From Runella zeae DSM 19591 (GTDB lineage Bacteria > Bacteroidota > Bacteroidia > Cytophagales > Spirosomataceae), in assembly GCF_000423565.1 (NCBI RefSeq), contig NZ_KE384036.1:186001-250000 (forward strand): 64,000 nt of DNA, read 5' to 3'. This document shows positions 7,706 through 17,903 of this stretch, piece after piece; position 1 is the stretch's first letter; each line of letters begins with the position of its first letter. The notes under the pieces are model-generated. The model saw only the letters and a list, made by a program, of their open reading frames with translations. It was not told the origin of the DNA and ran no database searches. The translations under genes were made by a program, and so were the position numbers.

Positions 7706-10700
7706 ATGAAAAAAACGCTACTTGTGTGCATGTTGCTTTTGATTGGCTGTATATCAGCCTTTTCGCAGAGCAACCGTACCGTGACAGGTACTGTACGCGA
7801 TGCTAAGAGCGAGCCAATTCCGGGCGTAAGTGTTATTGAAAAAGGCTCTCGCAATGGCGCCATTACCGATCAGTATGGCAACTTTAGAATCAACGTTGGT
7901 ACCAATGCCACCTTGATTTTTTCCTATGTTGGCTTTTTGAAACAAGAAAAAGAGATAGGTAACAGTACTTCTTTGACAATAGTACTCGACGAAGACACAA
8001 AAACACTTAACGAAGTAGTTGTCACTGGTTTTGGGGTAAAACAAGAAACACGCAAGCTTGCCTATGCAGTGCAAGAAGTGAAAGGACAAGACCTTATTCG
8101 TGCCAACAACGCCAACGTCGTCAACTCCCTCCAAGGTAAAGTAGCTGGGGTACACATCGACCAAGGTACTGGTGGCCCAATGTCTTCTTCACGTATTCGT
8201 ATCCGTGGTAATGCCTCTTTAGGCGGTAACACTCAGCCTCTTTTCGTGATTGACGGGGTATTGATTCGTCCAGGTACTTCTGGTGCTGACTCATGGGGAG
8301 CGGCCCAAGATATGGGTAACATCATGAAAAACATCAACTCTGATAACATCGAGTCGATGACCGTTTTGAAAGGTTCTGGTGCAAGCGCATTGTATGGGTC
8401 AGAAGCCTTGAATGGGGTAATCGTGATTCAAACCAAAAAAGGACGTGTTCAAAAAGGACTTGGGGTTACTTACAACCACACTTCTTCTTTTGAAAAAGCA
8501 TACCGTTTCCTTGATCTTCAAAACCAATTTGGTGCTGGTATCAACCCTACCTTCCCCAAAGGTGCTGACGGAGTGGATGAAATCGATCGCGTAGGTGGTG
8601 CATGGAGCTACTCTTATGGCCCTCGTATGCAAGGTCAAATGGTACGTGACTTAGACGGACGGATGGTACCATACGTTGCCAACAATCCGCTTGATTTCTT
8701 CCAAACTGGTAAATATACCAACCACAACGTGGCCATTGAAGGAGGTACCGAAACTACTACTTTCCGGGCGGCTTATTCTCGCCTCGACAATAGCACTATC
8801 ATGCCTTCAGGAACAGAGCTAAGTCGTAACAACTTCAACTTGAGAGCCACTCAAAAGATTGGTAAAATCTTTACGTTGGATGCAACCGTCGACTATACTG
8901 ACAACAATCTAACGAACCCTGCTCGTCAAGGAGGTAACTTCAATCCTGTGTTCCGTCTTGTATTTGGACGTCCACGTAGCTTTGATATCAATTATTGGGC
9001 TAACAATTACGTGGATCCTACTGCGGGTGGTCGTCGCCAAGGTGTCAATGACCCCTACAACATTACTTCTTTCTTCTGGGAAACATTTGAGAGAGATGAG
9101 CTTCAAAACGAGAAAGTATTCCGTACCAATATCGACCTTAATGCCAACCTTGCTCCTTGGTTAAATCTTTTGGTACGTGGAAACGTACAAAACCAATTGA
9201 TCAAAGCAGAAACCAAAAACCGTGGAGACGGCCCTCGTTTCTCTGGTAACGATTTTTATCAAACACGTACACAAGATGACTCGCAGTATCGCTTGCAAGC
9301 AGTGTTGAGTGCGAACCGTAACATTGGAGACAATTTCCAATTTAACGTTGCTGCTGGTGCTGAGACCAACCGTCTACTGGGTGGTCGTAACTATCGTACT
9401 TGGACGGAAGGTGGACTTCGTTTACCTGAAATTTACTCACTTGCCAACGCCCGTACTCGTGTCGAAATTGCCACTAGCCCTATCGCAGCGAAACGTACTG
9501 ATGCAGTATACTTGTATGGAGACTTGACTTTCAAAGATTATTTGACTTTCAACTTCAGTAATCGTATGGACTTCTCATCTACCCTGACTTATGCCGACGG
9601 TAGCGGAGATTATTCATACTACTATCCTTCAGTAGGTCTTTCTTATATCGTAACTGAGAGCCTCAAAAACTTGCCCACTTGGTTGAGCTTTGGTAAGCTT
9701 CGTGCTAGCCTTGGCTATACTGGTGCTGACACTGACCCATGGTCTCTTAACCGTACTGGTATTTATAATCCAAGTGGTGTTTATAACTTCCCTACAGGAT
9801 CCGTACAACGCTCAGGTTTCCGCGACAACACTCTTCCTAACTATGCGCTTCGCAACCGTCTAGCGCGTGAGTGGGAACTAGGATTTGATGCTCGTTTCTT
9901 CAACAACCGAATTGGTATCGACTTCACGGTATATAACAAACTTACTACCAACGAAATCTTGAGTATCCCTGTAACTTCAGAAGCGGGTGTAAGCAGCCGT
10001 ATCATCAATGCTGGTAAAATCCAAAACAAAGGGATTGAGTTGATGATTACTGCTACTCCTATCAAATCTAAGGATGTACGTTGGAATACTTCTTTGAATA
10101 TCACTCGCAACCGCAACAAAATCCTTGAACTCACCGAAGGAGTTAATAGCTATCAATTAGACTTAGCTTTTGGTGCTGATATGGCCTCAGTAGCTCGCGT
10201 AGGTAAAGATTACGGAACTATCGTTACGTCTTATGCTTTTGCTACCTATCAAAGAAAAGATGCTAGCGGAAATCCTGTGGCTCACCCTGCCAATGGACAA
10301 CGTGTAATTGGCTCAGTGAGTGGCGGCTCGGGAGGTTATCTTGGTTTTATGCGTAGTGGTGCTTATGGCCAAGGTGAAAAAGAAATCGGTAGTATCATGG
10401 AAAAAATGTTGTTGAGCAACGTTAACAACGTTTCTTACAAAAATTTCAATTTGACGCTCCAAGTTGACTCAAAAATCGGCGGTATGATGGCTTCAGCTAC
10501 CCACCAATACGGTTCACAATCTGGAAACTTTGCACGTAGCTTGTTTGGTCGTAACAAAGAACTCGGTGGTGTAGAATTTACGGATGCTCAAGGTGTACGC
10601 CGTGATGACGGTATCATTCCAGAAGGTGTACTAGCTGATGGTTTCAAGGTAACTAAGGATGGCCAAACCATCGACTTAGGGGGTATGAGCTACGCAGAAG

Positions 10701-11044
10701 CCGTACAAAAAGGATACCTTACTCCTATCCCTGCTCGTAACTACTACGAAAACCTTACACAGTGGTCATCAGGTATTCGCGAATACTCTACTTTCGAAAA
10801 CTCTTGGGTATCGCTTCGTGAAATCTCAGTTGGTTATGATGTACCTGCCAAATTTGTTAACAAAATCAAGTTCCAATCACTCCGCGTAAGTGTAGTAGGT
10901 CGTAACTTGGGCTATTTGTACCGTACTGCACCTGATGGTATCAACCCTGAAGGTTTGAAGTCTAACCGCCCAGGTGAATTTGCCGAATACGGCGGCTTGC
11001 CATTCTCTCGTAATATTGGTGTAACACTTAACGCAGGTTTCTAA
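7706..11044 (+). CDS. SusC/RagA-family TonB-linked outer-membrane transporter
   Basis: This is an outer-membrane beta-barrel transporter of 1112 aa that imports oligomers together with a SusD partner. It has a signal peptide (about residues 1-20, ending SAFSQ), a CarboxypepD_reg-like domain (RTVTGTVRDAKSEPIPGVSV, about 24-100) and the SusC plug opening with LNEVVVTGFG at about 106. The plug holds the family phrase VLKGSGASALYGSEALNGV near 225, and the long barrel ends in Phe (TLNAGF), the usual outer-membrane sorting end. The adjacent SusD gene and divergent ROK regulator suggest uptake of a sugar-type ligand, but no glycoside hydrolase is nearby to name it. Confidence 0.95.
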   Translation: MKKTLLVCMLLLIGCISAFSQSNRTVTGTVRDAKSEPIPGVSVIEKGSRNGAITDQYGNFRINVGTNATLIFSYVGFLKQEKEIGNSTSLTIVLDEDTKTLNEVVVTGFGVKQETRKLAYAVQEVKGQDLIRANNANVVNSLQGKVAGVHIDQGTGGPMSSSRIRIRGNASLGGNTQPLFVIDGVLIRPGTSGADSWGAAQDMGNIMKNINSDNIESMTVLKGSGASALYGSEALNGVIVIQTKKGRVQKGLGVTYNHTSSFEKAYRFLDLQNQFGAGINPTFPKGADGVDEIDRVGGAWSYSYGPRMQGQMVRDLDGRMVPYVANNPLDFFQTGKYTNHNVAIEGGTETTTFRAAYSRLDNSTIMPSGTELSRNNFNLRATQKIGKIFTLDATVDYTDNNLTNPARQGGNFNPVFRLVFGRPRSFDINYWANNYVDPTAGGRRQGVNDPYNITSFFWETFERDELQNEKVFRTNIDLNANLAPWLNLLVRGNVQNQLIKAETKNRGDGPRFSGNDFYQTRTQDDSQYRLQAVLSANRNIGDNFQFNVAAGAETNRLLGGRNYRTWTEGGLRLPEIYSLANARTRVEIATSPIAAKRTDAVYLYGDLTFKDYLTFNFSNRMDFSSTLTYADGSGDYSYYYPSVGLSYIVTESLKNLPTWLSFGKLRASLGYTGADTDPWSLNRTGIYNPSGVYNFPTGSVQRSGFRDNTLPNYALRNRLAREWELGFDARFFNNRIGIDFTVYNKLTTNEILSIPVTSEAGVSSRIINAGKIQNKGIELMITATPIKSKDVRWNTSLNITRNRNKILELTEGVNSYQLDLAFGADMASVARVGKDYGTIVTSYAFATYQRKDASGNPVAHPANGQRVIGSVSGGSGGYLGFMRSGAYGQGEKEIGSIMEKMLLSNVNNVSYKNFNLTLQVDSKIGGMMASATHQYGSQSGNFARSLFGRNKELGGVEFTDAQGVRRDDGIIPEGVLADGFKVTKDGQTIDLGGMSYAEAVQKGYLTPIPARNYYENLTQWSSGIREYSTFENSWVSLREISVGYDVPAKFVNKIKFQSLRVSVVGRNLGYLYRTAPDGINPEGLKSNRPGEFAEYGGLPFSRNIGVTLNAGF

Positions 11045-11097
11045 TTCTCAGCCTTTAGTTGCTGATTTTTCAAAACATTTTTTAAAGACAGATAATT

Positions 11098-12792
11098 ATG
11101 AAATGGTCATATAAAACAATCCTTGGTTTGTTGGTAGCGGGATTTGTGAGTACCTCTTGCGATAAGCAAAGCTTTGTAGACATCAACAAAGACCCTGATG
11201 CACTCTCAACCGTACCGCCAGAGAACCAATTACTCAACGCAACTATCAGCTTACACTCGCAAGATTTCGAGGCATATTATGATACTTATCGCCGTATCAT
11301 GCCTTGGATGCAATATAATACAGGTCCTAACGGTAACGAACTAGCTTTTACGTCCAACGTCGATAATTTTTCGCAACGCTACGGTCGTTTCTATAACGGT
11401 GTTGGAAATGTACTCTATGACTTAGAAAAGCTTGTAGAGCGTCTTCCAGAAGCCGAGCAACCTAGATATGTGCACATGATTCGTATGGCCCGTGTTTTGC
11501 GTTCTTATTATGCTTTTTATGTGAGTGACATCTATGGTAGCATTCCTTATTCGGATGCATTCCTTGCTCGCTATGGTGGAACCCTCACGCCTAAATATGA
11601 CACCCAACAAGAGCTTTTCAACAAGTTGGATGCTGATTTGAAAGAGGCTGTTACTGTCCTCAAAACTACCCAATCAGTAGCTCAAATCAACCCTGCTGCT
11701 TACGATCAGTATTATGCAGGAAGTGCTACCAAATGGGTTAAAGCTGCCAATGCACTCCGTTTGAAAATCGCAACTCGCCTCATCAAACGTGATGCTGCGA
11801 AGGCCCGTACAATCGCTCAAGAAGTATTGGCTACTCCAGCCGACTTGATGACCTCAAACGCTGACGGATGGGTATTTGTAGGTCGTTTTGATTTTACAAG
11901 CGGTGGAAACTGGAACCCTGATGGTTTTAGAGCTTCTAAACCTTTGGTTGACTTCATGTGGAATACCAAAGACCCACGTTTGGATGCGTTCTTTACGCCT
12001 AACCGCTATTCACAAACAAACATCGATGCGTTGATTGCCGCTGGTCAATTGCCGGCTGGTACGAAAGAAAACGCTCGTCGCTATGTGGGTAGCTTTACTA
12101 GCCCTGACGAAGCGCAAACAGCAACTAATCGCCGCGCTTTCTATACTCCTCGTACTGTTACGGTAGCAGGTCAGCAAGTATCGGTTGATACCCTTTCAAA
12201 TATTCAACCTCGCTTGTTCCAGCCAGCCTTCAACAGCGGCAATGGTGTAGGAGATGGTCTTTCTTATTTGCCTGTAATTACTTACGCTGACTTTTGCTTC
12301 ATGCGTGCAGAGTTGGCGGCTCGCACTATCACTACTGAGTCTGCTAAAGATTGGTACGAAGCAGGGGTAAGATCTTCTATCACTTGGTTTGATGAGGTAG
12401 CCAAAGGAAGTAAAATTGAAAACTATACTGCTCTTACAGCCGGTGAAATCGATGCTTACTTGGCTCGCCCAGAAGTAGCTTTCAATTCGGCTAAAGCCAT
12501 CGAACAAATCGCTAGCCAAGCTTATATCAATTATTTCAACAAAGTAAATGAAGGCTGGGCTGTATGGAAAAGAACAGGTTTCCCCAATTCGACATCTGTT
12601 TTGGCTTTGCCTGATATGCGCTCAAATGGGGCTGTATTGGGCCTTCCACGCCGCGCACCACTCGGCTTATTGAACACAACTGACCCTAACTATACCAACA
12701 AGAAAAGCGCTTATGATGCCATGGCAGCCATCACAGGATGGGGCCGCGACCCTCAAGATGCTACTGGCCGCGTATGGTGGGATCAACAATAA
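11098..12792 (+). CDS. SusD/RagB-family nutrient-binding lipoprotein
   Basis: This is the surface lipoprotein lid of the SusC transporter. The 564-aa product has a signal peptide with lipobox ending STSC (Cys at about residue 21). The N-terminus (VDINKDPDALSTVPPENQLL) is characteristic of the SusD-like_2 branch (starch-binding associating with outer membrane). The body is rich in Tyr, Trp and helical TPR-like segments, such as RYVHMIRMARVLRSYYAFY and GSIPYSDAF. The C-terminal region RVWWDQQ is typical of the branch. It starts 53 bases after the SusC stop and almost certainly shares its transcript. A strong terminator follows. Confidence 0.94.
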   Translation: MKWSYKTILGLLVAGFVSTSCDKQSFVDINKDPDALSTVPPENQLLNATISLHSQDFEAYYDTYRRIMPWMQYNTGPNGNELAFTSNVDNFSQRYGRFYNGVGNVLYDLEKLVERLPEAEQPRYVHMIRMARVLRSYYAFYVSDIYGSIPYSDAFLARYGGTLTPKYDTQQELFNKLDADLKEAVTVLKTTQSVAQINPAAYDQYYAGSATKWVKAANALRLKIATRLIKRDAAKARTIAQEVLATPADLMTSNADGWVFVGRFDFTSGGNWNPDGFRASKPLVDFMWNTKDPRLDAFFTPNRYSQTNIDALIAAGQLPAGTKENARRYVGSFTSPDEAQTATNRRAFYTPRTVTVAGQQVSVDTLSNIQPRLFQPAFNSGNGVGDGLSYLPVITYADFCFMRAELAARTITTESAKDWYEAGVRSSITWFDEVAKGSKIENYTALTAGEIDAYLARPEVAFNSAKAIEQIASQAYINYFNKVNEGWAVWKRTGFPNSTSVLALPDMRSNGAVLGLPRRAPLGLLNTTDPNYTNKKSAYDAMAAITGWGRDPQDATGRVWWDQQ

Positions 12793-12828
12793 TCTTAAAC
12801 GTTAGAGTTGAACTTTGGTAAGTAGTCG

Positions 12829-12863
12829 AAATTCCGAGATAGCTTTATCTCGGAATTTTTTTC
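12829..12863 (+). terminator. Rho-independent terminator after SusD
   Basis: The 13-nt arms AAATTCCGAGATA and TATCTCGGAATTT enclose a 4-nt loop and run into a T tract. This separates the SusCD transcript from the next genes. The remaining 220 bases to 13085 are AT-rich, with only a weak TATCTTTA -7-like sequence near 12940. Confidence 0.9.
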
Positions 12864-13084
12864 TTTCAATTCACTTTTAACTATTATACAAAGAAATCTC
12901 CGCAGAAAAATCTATTATATCATTACTAGCGCATTTTGTATCTTTAATATTATTCTATTTTCGCAGCTACTTAGCCTTAGGCACTAAGTTTTAAGCAGTA
13001 GGCATTTTTTGCGATGCTTTTAGGCAATCACCGCCGAGACTCGTTAAGTATGCAAAACCTTTTTTAATAAAAACTACTTTTACT

Positions 13085-14428
13085 ATGCGATTTTGGAAGT
13101 CAAACATGTATAGTTCTTTTTATAAAGTCTTACTAATAAGTCTTTCTGGTTTATCTTCTTTTGCTCAAAAAATCACTTTTTATCAAGATATACAACCCAT
13201 ATTTCATGCCAATTGCGCGGGTTGTCATCGTCCGGGAGAAGCTGCACCTTTCAACCTGATTACTTATGAAGACATCAGCAAACGTTCGGACTTCATCAAA
13301 AAAGTAATCACATCTGGCTATATGCCCCCTTGGCGTGCCAATGACAACTACACTCATTTTGCCAACAAAAGACAATTGAGTGATTCCCAAATTCAGACCA
13401 TTGTGGCATGGATAGACACCGATATGCCCAAAGGGAAAATCAACCTCGATGCCGAGAAAAAGCTCCTCGACCGCACTGATGCAGGTACTGCTTATCATCG
13501 CAAGCCTGATTTGACCCTCAAAATGGATAAGGCTTATCTTCAAAAAGGTGATGGAGAAGAACGTTTTATGGTATTTAAAATTCCCTTTGAGCTCCCTACC
13601 GAAGCCAATGTAGAAGCAGTGGAATTTGTATCAAACAACAAAAAAATCATACATCATGCCAACTACGCCATCCACCCGGTGGAAGACCCTACCATAGATC
13701 TTCATAATACAGTCTCCCAAATAAACCTTGGCACTGACGAAAAATACACTTACGACCAATGGCTCCCCTACAAAAAGAAAATGGTGTACTATGGCGGCTG
13801 GATTCCGGGGTCGTCTTATGAATCCTATCCAGCGGGAGTAGGCTGGAAAATGCCTCGTCGTGGGGTAATTCTGCTTACGATTCATTTCGGACCATCGGGC
13901 AAAGACGCAGAAAGTTTTAACGGAGTCAATTTCTTCTTCAAAACCGAACCTATCAAGCGTACCGTCAAAGTGATTAGTTTAGGCTCGGGGGGCATCGGCC
14001 AAAAAGACATCGACCCACCCCTTATGATTTTTGCCAACGACAAATCTACGCATCATCTTCAAGTGACCAATCGCAACGAAGATATTTCACTGCTTTACAT
14101 TTGGCCACATATGCACCAAATCGGAGCCGAATTTAAAGCCTACGCCATGAATCTTTCGAGAGATACCATTCCGCTTGTACATATCCCTAATTGGGATTTT
14201 AGATGGCAAGAACTTTATCGTTATCAACAGCCCGTCATTCTCAAACGTGGTACAGTTATCCATATCGACGGCACCTACGACAATACCGCCGAAAACCCCG
14301 CTAACCCTTTTAAACCGCCAAAGCTTGTGCTTTCAAATGGCGATATGCGAAGCGACCAAGAAATGCTCACGTTGCTTCTAGTATATGTACCTTATGAAGA
14401 GGGGGACGAAAATAAAACTTGGGAATAA
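13085..14428 (+). CDS. Cytochrome c / PHM-like copper monooxygenase-type secreted protein
   Basis: This 447-aa protein has a signal peptide ending near SSFAQ; an ATG at 13106 is an equally possible start. The N-terminal domain carries one class I haem site, CAGCH at residues 44-48, preceded by QPIFHANC and followed by YMPPWRA, where Met is a likely sixth ligand. The C-terminal two thirds resemble the copper type II ascorbate-dependent monooxygenase fold: IIHHANYAIHP at about 190 and WPHMHQIGAEF (His-Met-His at 342-344) are candidate copper ligands. Such cytochrome-copper fusions are found in Bacteroidota and Planctomycetes, and their substrates are unknown. The gene overlaps no neighbour but ends 17 bases before the next start, pointing to an operon with the CRTAC1-type and haloperoxidase-type genes. 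Confidence 0.75.
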   Translation: MRFWKSNMYSSFYKVLLISLSGLSSFAQKITFYQDIQPIFHANCAGCHRPGEAAPFNLITYEDISKRSDFIKKVITSGYMPPWRANDNYTHFANKRQLSDSQIQTIVAWIDTDMPKGKINLDAEKKLLDRTDAGTAYHRKPDLTLKMDKAYLQKGDGEERFMVFKIPFELPTEANVEAVEFVSNNKKIIHHANYAIHPVEDPTIDLHNTVSQINLGTDEKYTYDQWLPYKKKMVYYGGWIPGSSYESYPAGVGWKMPRRGVILLTIHFGPSGKDAESFNGVNFFFKTEPIKRTVKVISLGSGGIGQKDIDPPLMIFANDKSTHHLQVTNRNEDISLLYIWPHMHQIGAEFKAYAMNLSRDTIPLVHIPNWDFRWQELYRYQQPVILKRGTVIHIDGTYDNTAENPANPFKPPKLVLSNGDMRSDQEMLTLLLVYVPYEEGDENKTWE

Positions 14429-14445
14429 ACATCTTATTGGCAATT

Positions 14446-17400
14446 ATGACTGGATTCAATCGATATTTACTCAGCTCTGTTGGAATAGTTTTCTTGCTAT
14501 CTCTCAAGCTTTTACCTTCCGATTTGTCGCCTGATTGGAAATTTGTACCTGCGCCAGTTGATGCTCCTACGCAGCAGCCTCAAAATTCACTACCACTTTT
14601 TAAACTCCTCTCTCCTACTCATACAGGCGTTAATTTTATCAATACCATTACAGAAAATGACTCTCTCCACATTTTCAAATACGAATACCTTTACAATGGC
14701 AATGGGGTAGGTGTAGGCGATTTTAACAATGATGGTCTACCAGATTTGTTTTTTTCGGGCAATACAGTCACGCATAAACTTTACCTCAACCGCAAAAACC
14801 TCCAATTTGAAGATGTTACGTCAGCAGCAGGTGTGGCTGGCAATGGTACTTGGGGCACTGGCGTGAGTGTAGTGGACATAAATGGAGATGGGCTGCTTGA
14901 CATTTACGTCTGTCATTCGGGCAAGTTTCCTGCCGAAAAACTCGTCAATGAGCTTTTTATCAATCAAGGTTTACAAAATGGTGTACCTGTATTCAAAGAA
15001 AGTGCGCGCGAATTGGGCTTAGACCTACCCGGAACTCAAAGCACCCAAGCCGCTTTTTTGGATTATGACCTTGACGGTGATTTGGATGTGTTTGTACTCA
15101 ACCATTCCAACCATACTTACAACCCCCTGCTCAATACCCGTACTACTCGCTCTACTCCTGACATGCGTTTTGGCAATCGTTTGCTAAAAAATGAAGACGG
15201 TAAGTTTGTGGATGTGACTTTGAAAGCGGGGATTATCAACAATCCCCTCAATTTTGGACTCGGGGTAGTCGTCTCGGATCTCAATCACGATGGCTGGCCC
15301 GATATTTACTCTACCAGCGATTATACCGAGCAAGACTGCCTTTATCTAAACCAAAAAGATGACACCTTCAAAGAGTCGTTAAGAAGTAGCATGGCACACA
15401 TTTCCAAATTTTCGATGGGGGTCGATATAGCCGATTACAACAACGACCTGCTCCCCGATGTACTTACGCTTGATATGCTTCCCGAAGATAATCAACGCCA
15501 GAAAATGCTCAAAGGGCCCGATGAATATGACCAATACAAACTCCTGATAGACAGCGGTTATTATCACCAAAATATGCGTAATATGCTCCAGTTGAACCTT
15601 GGGAATAAGCCAAAAGGAGTAGATGAAAATCAGGCAAAAACCACTCCGGCGTTTTCAGAAATAGGCCAACTAGCCGGCATTTCTAATACCGACTGGAGTT
15701 GGGCAGGTCTCTTAGCCGATTTTGACAACGACGGCTGGAAAGATCTGTTTGTGTCCAATGGCTACTTACGCGATTTTACCGATATGGATTTCATGAAATA
15801 TACCGTTGCCGAAGCCAAGCTCAATTATGCTTCACGGGGTATTCTTGATTTCCAAACCTACGATTTAGTCAAAAAAATGCCTTCCAACCGCCTCGTCAAT
15901 TATGTATATCATAACAATCGTGATTTAACATTTTCTAAAAAAAACCAAGAATGGGGTATCACCAATCCATCGGTTTCGACGGCAGCCGCTTACGCTGATT
16001 TTGACGGAGACGGCGATTTGGATTTGGTGGTTTGTAACCAAAATGAAGCGGTTTCAATTTATCAAAATCAAAACGAAACCCAACAACAAAAAAACAATTT
16101 CCTCAAAATCAAGCTTATAGGTACAGAGCGTAACACGATGGCCTTGGGGGCGAAAGTCGTCATCGAAACGGCTGAAGGTAAACAATACCAAGAAATGTAT
16201 CCCATAAGAGGCTACCAAGCTTCGGTAGAGCCTTTACTTTGTTTTGGGTTAGGAACTCACTCAGCGGCTAAGTCAATAGCCGTGTATTGGCCCAATGGCA
16301 AACGCTCTTTTTTGCAAAATGTACCTGCTAATCAATCCATTGAAATAACCCAACAATCAACCACCGAAGCTTCTGCGTTGACGATTTCGCCTAACCAAGG
16401 AATTTTTACAGAACTAAATGCGGACAATGTACTTCCTTTCAAACATATTGAAAACGACTTTATTGATTTCAAAGTAGAGGTGCTTATTCCTTATCAACTT
16501 TCGCGTTTGGGCCCTGCCTTAGCTAAAGGGGACGTCAATGGCGACGGCTTGGAAGACATCTTCTTGGGAGGGGCGGTAGAACGAATGGGTGAGCTGTGGC
16601 TACAGCGTTCCGACGGGAATTTTCAACGTAGTCCTCAGCAAGCATGGAAACCCGACGCAGCAAGCGAAGATGTCAATGCCTTGTTTTTTGATGCCGATGG
16701 CGACCAAGACCTTGACCTATACGTAGTGAGTGGTGGCAACGAATACGAATCTGGCTCTCCCGAATACCAAGACCGCCTCTATCTCAACGACGGTAAAGGG
16801 AATTTTCAGCGGGCAAGCGCCGCACTCCCAGCCATGAACGATAGCAAAATGGCAGTAACAGCAGCCGATTTTGACCAAGACGGTGACCTTGACCTTTTTG
16901 TGGGTGGACGCGGAAAAGCTGGCTTCTTTCCATTGCCTTCGGTTAGCTTTTTATTAAGAAATGATACCAAAAAAGGCAGTAATGTTCCTGTATTTACGGA
17001 TATTACGGACCAAATAGTCCCTTCTTTACGTCTCATTGGAATGGTGCAGAGTGCTATCTGGAGCGACCTCAACAATGACAAATATCCAGAGTTGATAATA
17101 GCAGGAGATTGGATGCCTGTCTGTATTTTTCAGAATAAAAATGGTAAGTTTACTGAAATCTCTTCCCAAAGCGGACTAGCCAATACCGAAGGAATGTGGG
17201 CATCTCTCTTGGCTACCGATATTGATAATGACGGCGACATAGACATCATAGCTGGCAACGCCGGACTCAACAATCAGTTTAAAGCCTCTGACAAAGAACC
17301 CATGAGTATCGTCACCGCCGATATCAACGACGACGGTGTCATTGATCCTATCTGGAGCTATTTTATCCAAGGCAAAAGCTACCCTGCCGCTTCCCGCGAT

Positions 17401-17895
17401 GAGTTGCTGGATCAAGTGACTCCATTACGGAAAAAATTCAATCGTTATCACCTTTACGCCAATGCTACCATAGAAGATATTTATTCTTCCAAACAACTTT
17501 CCTCTGCCAAAGCCGTGAAATGTCGGCAATTGGCATCGGGTGTTTTTATCAATGACAAAGGGAAATTTACCTTCAAAGCCTTCCCCATAGAAGCACAGTT
17601 TTCGCGGATTAGCAGTATTTTGTACGAAGATTTTGACCACGACAATCACAAAGATTTGTTATTCATCGGCAATTTTCACCCTTATCGCGTACAAATGGGG
17701 CCTTGCGATGCTAGTTTTGGTCTTCTGATGAAAGGCAACGGCCAAGGCCACTTTCTCCCTTTACTACCTACCCAAAGTGGTCTTTGGGCCAATGGAGATA
17801 CCCGCTATGCCACTTTTATCAAAACAGCCAAGGGTTCGCAAAGGCTAATAATTGGTCAGAATAACGACAAGCTAAAGATTTTTGAAATTAAGTGA
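14446..17895 (+). CDS. CRTAC1-type FG-GAP/VCBS repeat protein with ASPIC/UnbV domain
   Basis: This is a large secreted protein of 1149 aa. After a hydrophobic N-terminus it has many calcium-binding FG-GAP repeats of the form DFNNDGLPDLFFSG, DINGDGLLDIYV, DLDGDLDVFV and DFDQDGDLDLFVGG, predicting a beta propeller or two. At about residues 550-625 lies an ASPIC/UnbV domain (KIKLIGTERNTMALGAKV, then FGLGTHS and VYWPNGK), followed by a second propeller half. An upstream TTG at 14419 is in frame and overlaps the previous gene, but the ATG at 14446 begins a proper signal sequence. Homologues are often encoded beside vanadium-haloperoxidase-type genes, as here. The role is unknown; adhesion or enzyme scaffolding at the cell surface is inference. 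Confidence 0.88.
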   Translation: MTGFNRYLLSSVGIVFLLSLKLLPSDLSPDWKFVPAPVDAPTQQPQNSLPLFKLLSPTHTGVNFINTITENDSLHIFKYEYLYNGNGVGVGDFNNDGLPDLFFSGNTVTHKLYLNRKNLQFEDVTSAAGVAGNGTWGTGVSVVDINGDGLLDIYVCHSGKFPAEKLVNELFINQGLQNGVPVFKESARELGLDLPGTQSTQAAFLDYDLDGDLDVFVLNHSNHTYNPLLNTRTTRSTPDMRFGNRLLKNEDGKFVDVTLKAGIINNPLNFGLGVVVSDLNHDGWPDIYSTSDYTEQDCLYLNQKDDTFKESLRSSMAHISKFSMGVDIADYNNDLLPDVLTLDMLPEDNQRQKMLKGPDEYDQYKLLIDSGYYHQNMRNMLQLNLGNKPKGVDENQAKTTPAFSEIGQLAGISNTDWSWAGLLADFDNDGWKDLFVSNGYLRDFTDMDFMKYTVAEAKLNYASRGILDFQTYDLVKKMPSNRLVNYVYHNNRDLTFSKKNQEWGITNPSVSTAAAYADFDGDGDLDLVVCNQNEAVSIYQNQNETQQQKNNFLKIKLIGTERNTMALGAKVVIETAEGKQYQEMYPIRGYQASVEPLLCFGLGTHSAAKSIAVYWPNGKRSFLQNVPANQSIEITQQSTTEASALTISPNQGIFTELNADNVLPFKHIENDFIDFKVEVLIPYQLSRLGPALAKGDVNGDGLEDIFLGGAVERMGELWLQRSDGNFQRSPQQAWKPDAASEDVNALFFDADGDQDLDLYVVSGGNEYESGSPEYQDRLYLNDGKGNFQRASAALPAMNDSKMAVTAADFDQDGDLDLFVGGRGKAGFFPLPSVSFLLRNDTKKGSNVPVFTDITDQIVPSLRLIGMVQSAIWSDLNNDKYPELIIAGDWMPVCIFQNKNGKFTEISSQSGLANTEGMWASLLATDIDNDGDIDIIAGNAGLNNQFKASDKEPMSIVTADINDDGVIDPIWSYFIQGKSYPAASRDELLDQVTPLRKKFNRYHLYANATIEDIYSSKQLSSAKAVKCRQLASGVFINDKGKFTFKAFPIEAQFSRISSILYEDFDHDNHKDLLFIGNFHPYRVQMGPCDASFGLLMKGNGQGHFLPLLPTQSGLWANGDTRYATFIKTAKGSQRLIIGQNNDKLKIFEIK

Positions 17896-17903
17896 TATTT
17901 CCT

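Noticed and set aside
17892-17903. GTG start of the haloperoxidase-type gene overlapping the previous stop
   Set aside because: It is possible, but the ATG at 17904 gives a standard signal peptide; kept only as an alternative.
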